7,764 bases of DNA from Candidatus Agrococcus pullicola (GTDB lineage Bacteria; Actinomycetota; Actinomycetes; Actinomycetales; Microbacteriaceae): the NCBI GenBank assembly GCA_019115685.1, contig DXDC01000366.1:1-7764 (forward strand), given 5' to 3'. The translations under genes and the position numbers were made by a program. Below are positions 5,230 through 7,764 of this stretch, one piece after another (within the stretch, counting starts at the first letter, position 1; every line of letters starts with the position of its first letter). Under the pieces are notes generated by a model. The model was not told the origin of the DNA. It saw nothing but the letters and a program-made list of their open reading frames with translations, and made no database searches.

Positions 5230-5305
5230 GGCACACTTCTCGGTCGATGCATGGCGACACGCCCGTAGAACGCGTTCATTCCAGCTATAGACCGAGAAGT
5301 GTGCC
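5230..5305. repeat. Long inverted repeat, copy 1 (16-bp perfect arms, 44-base loop)
   Basis: Arms 5230-5245 (GGCACACTTCTCGGTC) and 5290-5305 are perfect reverse complements. The loop holds a small GGCG-ACA-CGCC hairpin (5253-5263) and the palindrome GAACGCGTTC (5268-5277). It shares TTCTCGGTC, the 13-mer TATAGACCGAGAA and the GGCG/CGCC pairing with the element at 6805-6879. It lies beyond the eno terminator, so it is not needed to end eno transcription. Confidence 0.88.
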
Positions 5306-5331
5306 ACGATTCCCGACGCTGCAGAACACAA

Positions 5332-5363
5332 ACGGATGGGGAGCCCGAAAGCACCCCATCCGT
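5332..5363 (-). terminator. Intrinsic terminator of eno
   Basis: ACGGATGGGG (5332-5341) and CCCCATCCGT (5354-5363) form a perfect 10-bp GC-rich stem with a 12-base loop, beginning 13 bases after the eno stop. On the minus strand TTGTGTTC follows, a weak U-rich tract typical of high-G+C genomes. Confidence 0.8.
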
Positions 5364-5376
5364 GTAAGTGTCGCCC

Positions 5377-6735
<1,359 letters not shown>

Positions 6736-6804
6736 TTAGCGTTCACCTGCCCGCACAAAGTTGGATCATCGATCCCGTGCCACGTCCCCCGCATCCCGCT
6801 CCGC

Positions 6805-6879
6805 CGGCCTTTTCTCGGTCTCAGGCGCCGGTCACGCCGAATATCCGCTTACCCCTTGATATAGACCGAGAAAGGGCCG
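6805..6879. repeat. Long inverted repeat, copy 2 (17-bp arms, 41-base loop)
   Basis: Arms 6805-6821 and 6863-6879 pair over 17 positions, with one T-G wobble (T6810 with G6874). The inner arm TTCTCGGTCT and the 13-mer TATAGACCGAGAA match copy 1 at 5230-5305, and the loop again holds GGCG (6824-6827) pairing with CGCC (6835-6838). The outer arm (CGGCCTT side) differs from copy 1 but still pairs. It begins 14 bases past the stop of the nuclease-like gene, so it could act as its terminator, though no T tract follows. Confidence 0.85.
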
Positions 6880-6893
6880 CAAAAGGAGTCCGG

Positions 6894-7742
6894 CTACCGG
6901 TACTTGCGCAAGTGGTCACCTCGACGGATCATCTGAAGGATGTCCGACATGACAGCGTCGAGTTCGAACATCACTTGCCGATACGTCACTCGCACCACGT
7001 GGTAGCCGGCCGCTGCCAGTCGTCGGTCCCGTTCACGATCGGCTTCAAATGCCTCTGCCGTCTCGTGAAAGGTCCGGCCATCTGTCTCGATAAGCAACCT
7101 CTCGATCTGGAAGTCAATCCTGAATCCGAGAATCCACACCTGACACGAGTGGCGGATTCCCGCCGCCCTGAGTGCCAGATGCAGACGCGTCTCCAACCCG
7201 GATTCCCTTTGATCGCTCATTAACATCAATGCCTCGGACGCACGTTGCCCCAGACCCCCAAGCAGCTCCTGCAACTGATTAGGCGCAAGCAGTCGACGAT
7301 GCAGAACAGAATCCAGCGCGGCGACGATCTCCCACAGAGGCCGACAGCGCGCAACGGAAACCAACGCATTGCCGACGTCATCAATGGCACTCGGGCACGG
7401 GGCTGCATCGCGCTGCACTGGACTGCACACATGAATGCCGGCGCTTTTCTGAAGCGGGAAACGGGCCCTGTGCTCGGTTTCGCGAACGTGGATCACAGGG
7501 GAAGGCACTACCCAAACAGTTAGGTACCTCAAGGCCGACACGCACGTCACCACTGCCCCACACTTCACGGCGCTGACGACTCTTGGGTCGGCTCCCGGCA
7601 GTGAGTACCAGCCTCGGCGTACGCGCAGGAGGTCGCCGTCTCGCACTGCTGCCGTGATGTCGTGCTTGGTGGCACCCAACTTCAATAATTGCCTCCTTCG
7701 CACAACACCGCCTGATTCGGGAGGGAAGAATAAGTTGTTCAT
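6894..7742 (-). CDS. AbiEi-like winged-helix plus DUF559/Vsr-like nuclease-domain protein
   Basis: A 282-residue protein of a type found in many copies in actinobacteria. Residues 8-50 (GGVVRRRQLLKLGATKHDIT, then DGDLLRVRRGWYSLPGA) match the N-terminal winged-helix domain of AbiEi-like type IV antitoxin proteins. The middle (60-130) resembles the next AbiEi-like segment (VVTCVSALRYLTVWV). The C-terminal 180-260 has the PD-(D/E)xK nuclease pattern of DUF559/Vsr: SGLETR (E184), FRIDF (D210), LIETDGRTFH (E219, D221), then RERDRRLAAAGYHVVRVTYR (236-255). All expected acidic residues are present, so the fold may be active; the biological role of the group is not established. The ATG at 7742 has no clear Shine-Dalgarno, and the window ends 22 bases upstream. 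Codons such as TTA and AGG near the start are unlike enolase and suggest accessory origin. No AbiEii-type partner is visible next to it within the window. Confidence 0.85.
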   Translation of the reverse strand: MNNLFFPPESGGVVRRRQLLKLGATKHDITAAVRDGDLLRVRRGWYSLPGADPRVVSAVKCGAVVTCVSALRYLTVWVVPSPVIHVRETEHRARFPLQKSAGIHVCSPVQRDAAPCPSAIDDVGNALVSVARCRPLWEIVAALDSVLHRRLLAPNQLQELLGGLGQRASEALMLMSDQRESGLETRLHLALRAAGIRHSCQVWILGFRIDFQIERLLIETDGRTFHETAEAFEADRERDRRLAAAGYHVVRVTYRQVMFELDAVMSDILQMIRRGDHLRKYR

Positions 7743-7764
7743 GGCGGCAAGCTTGCGCCAATCG

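Larger units (their letters stand above)
4961..5376. other. Repeat-rich eno-ftsB intergenic region (416 bp)
   Basis: I see no gene here. From the eno side it holds the eno terminator (5332-5363), a long inverted repeat (5230-5305), a degenerate ~20-bp repeat array (5082-5178), a 23-bp direct repeat pair (5033-5084), and about 70 bases containing the presumed ftsB promoter. An open minus-strand frame at 5054-5260 encodes 13-residue repeats (GVLKSGVVLEKRR twice), but only because the 39-bp unit is divisible by three. Confidence 0.7.

Noticed and set aside
5054..5260. Minus-strand 68-codon frame with GVLKSGVVLEKRR repeats
   Set aside because: The peptide repeats follow from a 39-bp DNA repeat divisible by three; the frame starts past the inverted repeat arm without a ribosome site and ends in the direct repeat.
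7741..7764. Palindrome around AAGCTT upstream of the DUF559-type gene
   Set aside because: Only a 10-bp perfect core plus a bulged extension at the window edge; cannot be judged as an operator without upstream sequence.

Overview
The window looks like a chromosomal stretch from a high-G+C Gram-positive bacterium (Actinomycetota), most likely family Microbacteriaceae. This rests on the core block eno, ftsB/divIC-type gene, DUF501 gene, on G/C-biased third codon positions in the core genes, and on leaderless-looking promoters. The family assignment is inference; I could not run a taxonomic search.

Layout from left to right. Positions 1-218 (+) hold the C-terminal end of a glyoxalase/VOC-fold protein. 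Positions 372-1641 (-) hold a two-gene module: a small XRE-type helix-turn-helix protein followed by an AbiEii-like nucleotidyltransferase. Its promoter has an extended -10 overlapped by a 7+7 bp inverted repeat, which is the expected design for a self-repressed toxin-antitoxin operon. This module has more A/T at third codon positions than the core genes and sits on the 3' side of a tRNA gene (1915-1991, -). That tRNA has a UAA anticodon (Leu) but a short, class I-size variable region. Positions 2031-3500 (-) encode an NDH-2 type NADH:quinone oxidoreductase with a charged C-terminal tail. Positions 3606-4960 (-) hold a DUF501 gene whose start overlaps the stop of an FtsB/DivIC-like cell-division gene by one base. 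Positions 5377-6657 (-) encode enolase with its own terminator. Positions 6894-7742 (-) encode a protein with an AbiEi-like winged-helix N-terminus and a DUF559/Vsr-like nuclease C-terminus.

The 416-base gap between eno and the ftsB-like gene is packed with structured repeats: a 23-bp direct repeat, an array of five roughly 20-bp degenerate units (two perfect 39-bp higher-order units), a long inverted repeat, and the eno terminator. A second copy of the long inverted repeat lies just after the DUF559-type gene. The two copies share the inner arms and an internal GGCG/CGCC pairing, but their outer arms differ in sequence while still pairing. This pattern points to a dispersed, structure-conserved intergenic element.

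Functionally, the core genes serve glycolysis (enolase), septum formation (FtsB-like) and respiratory NADH oxidation (NDH-2). The accessory parts are the XRE/nucleotidyltransferase module and the winged-helix/nuclease gene. The module and the intergenic repeat family are the most promising candidates for something poorly described.
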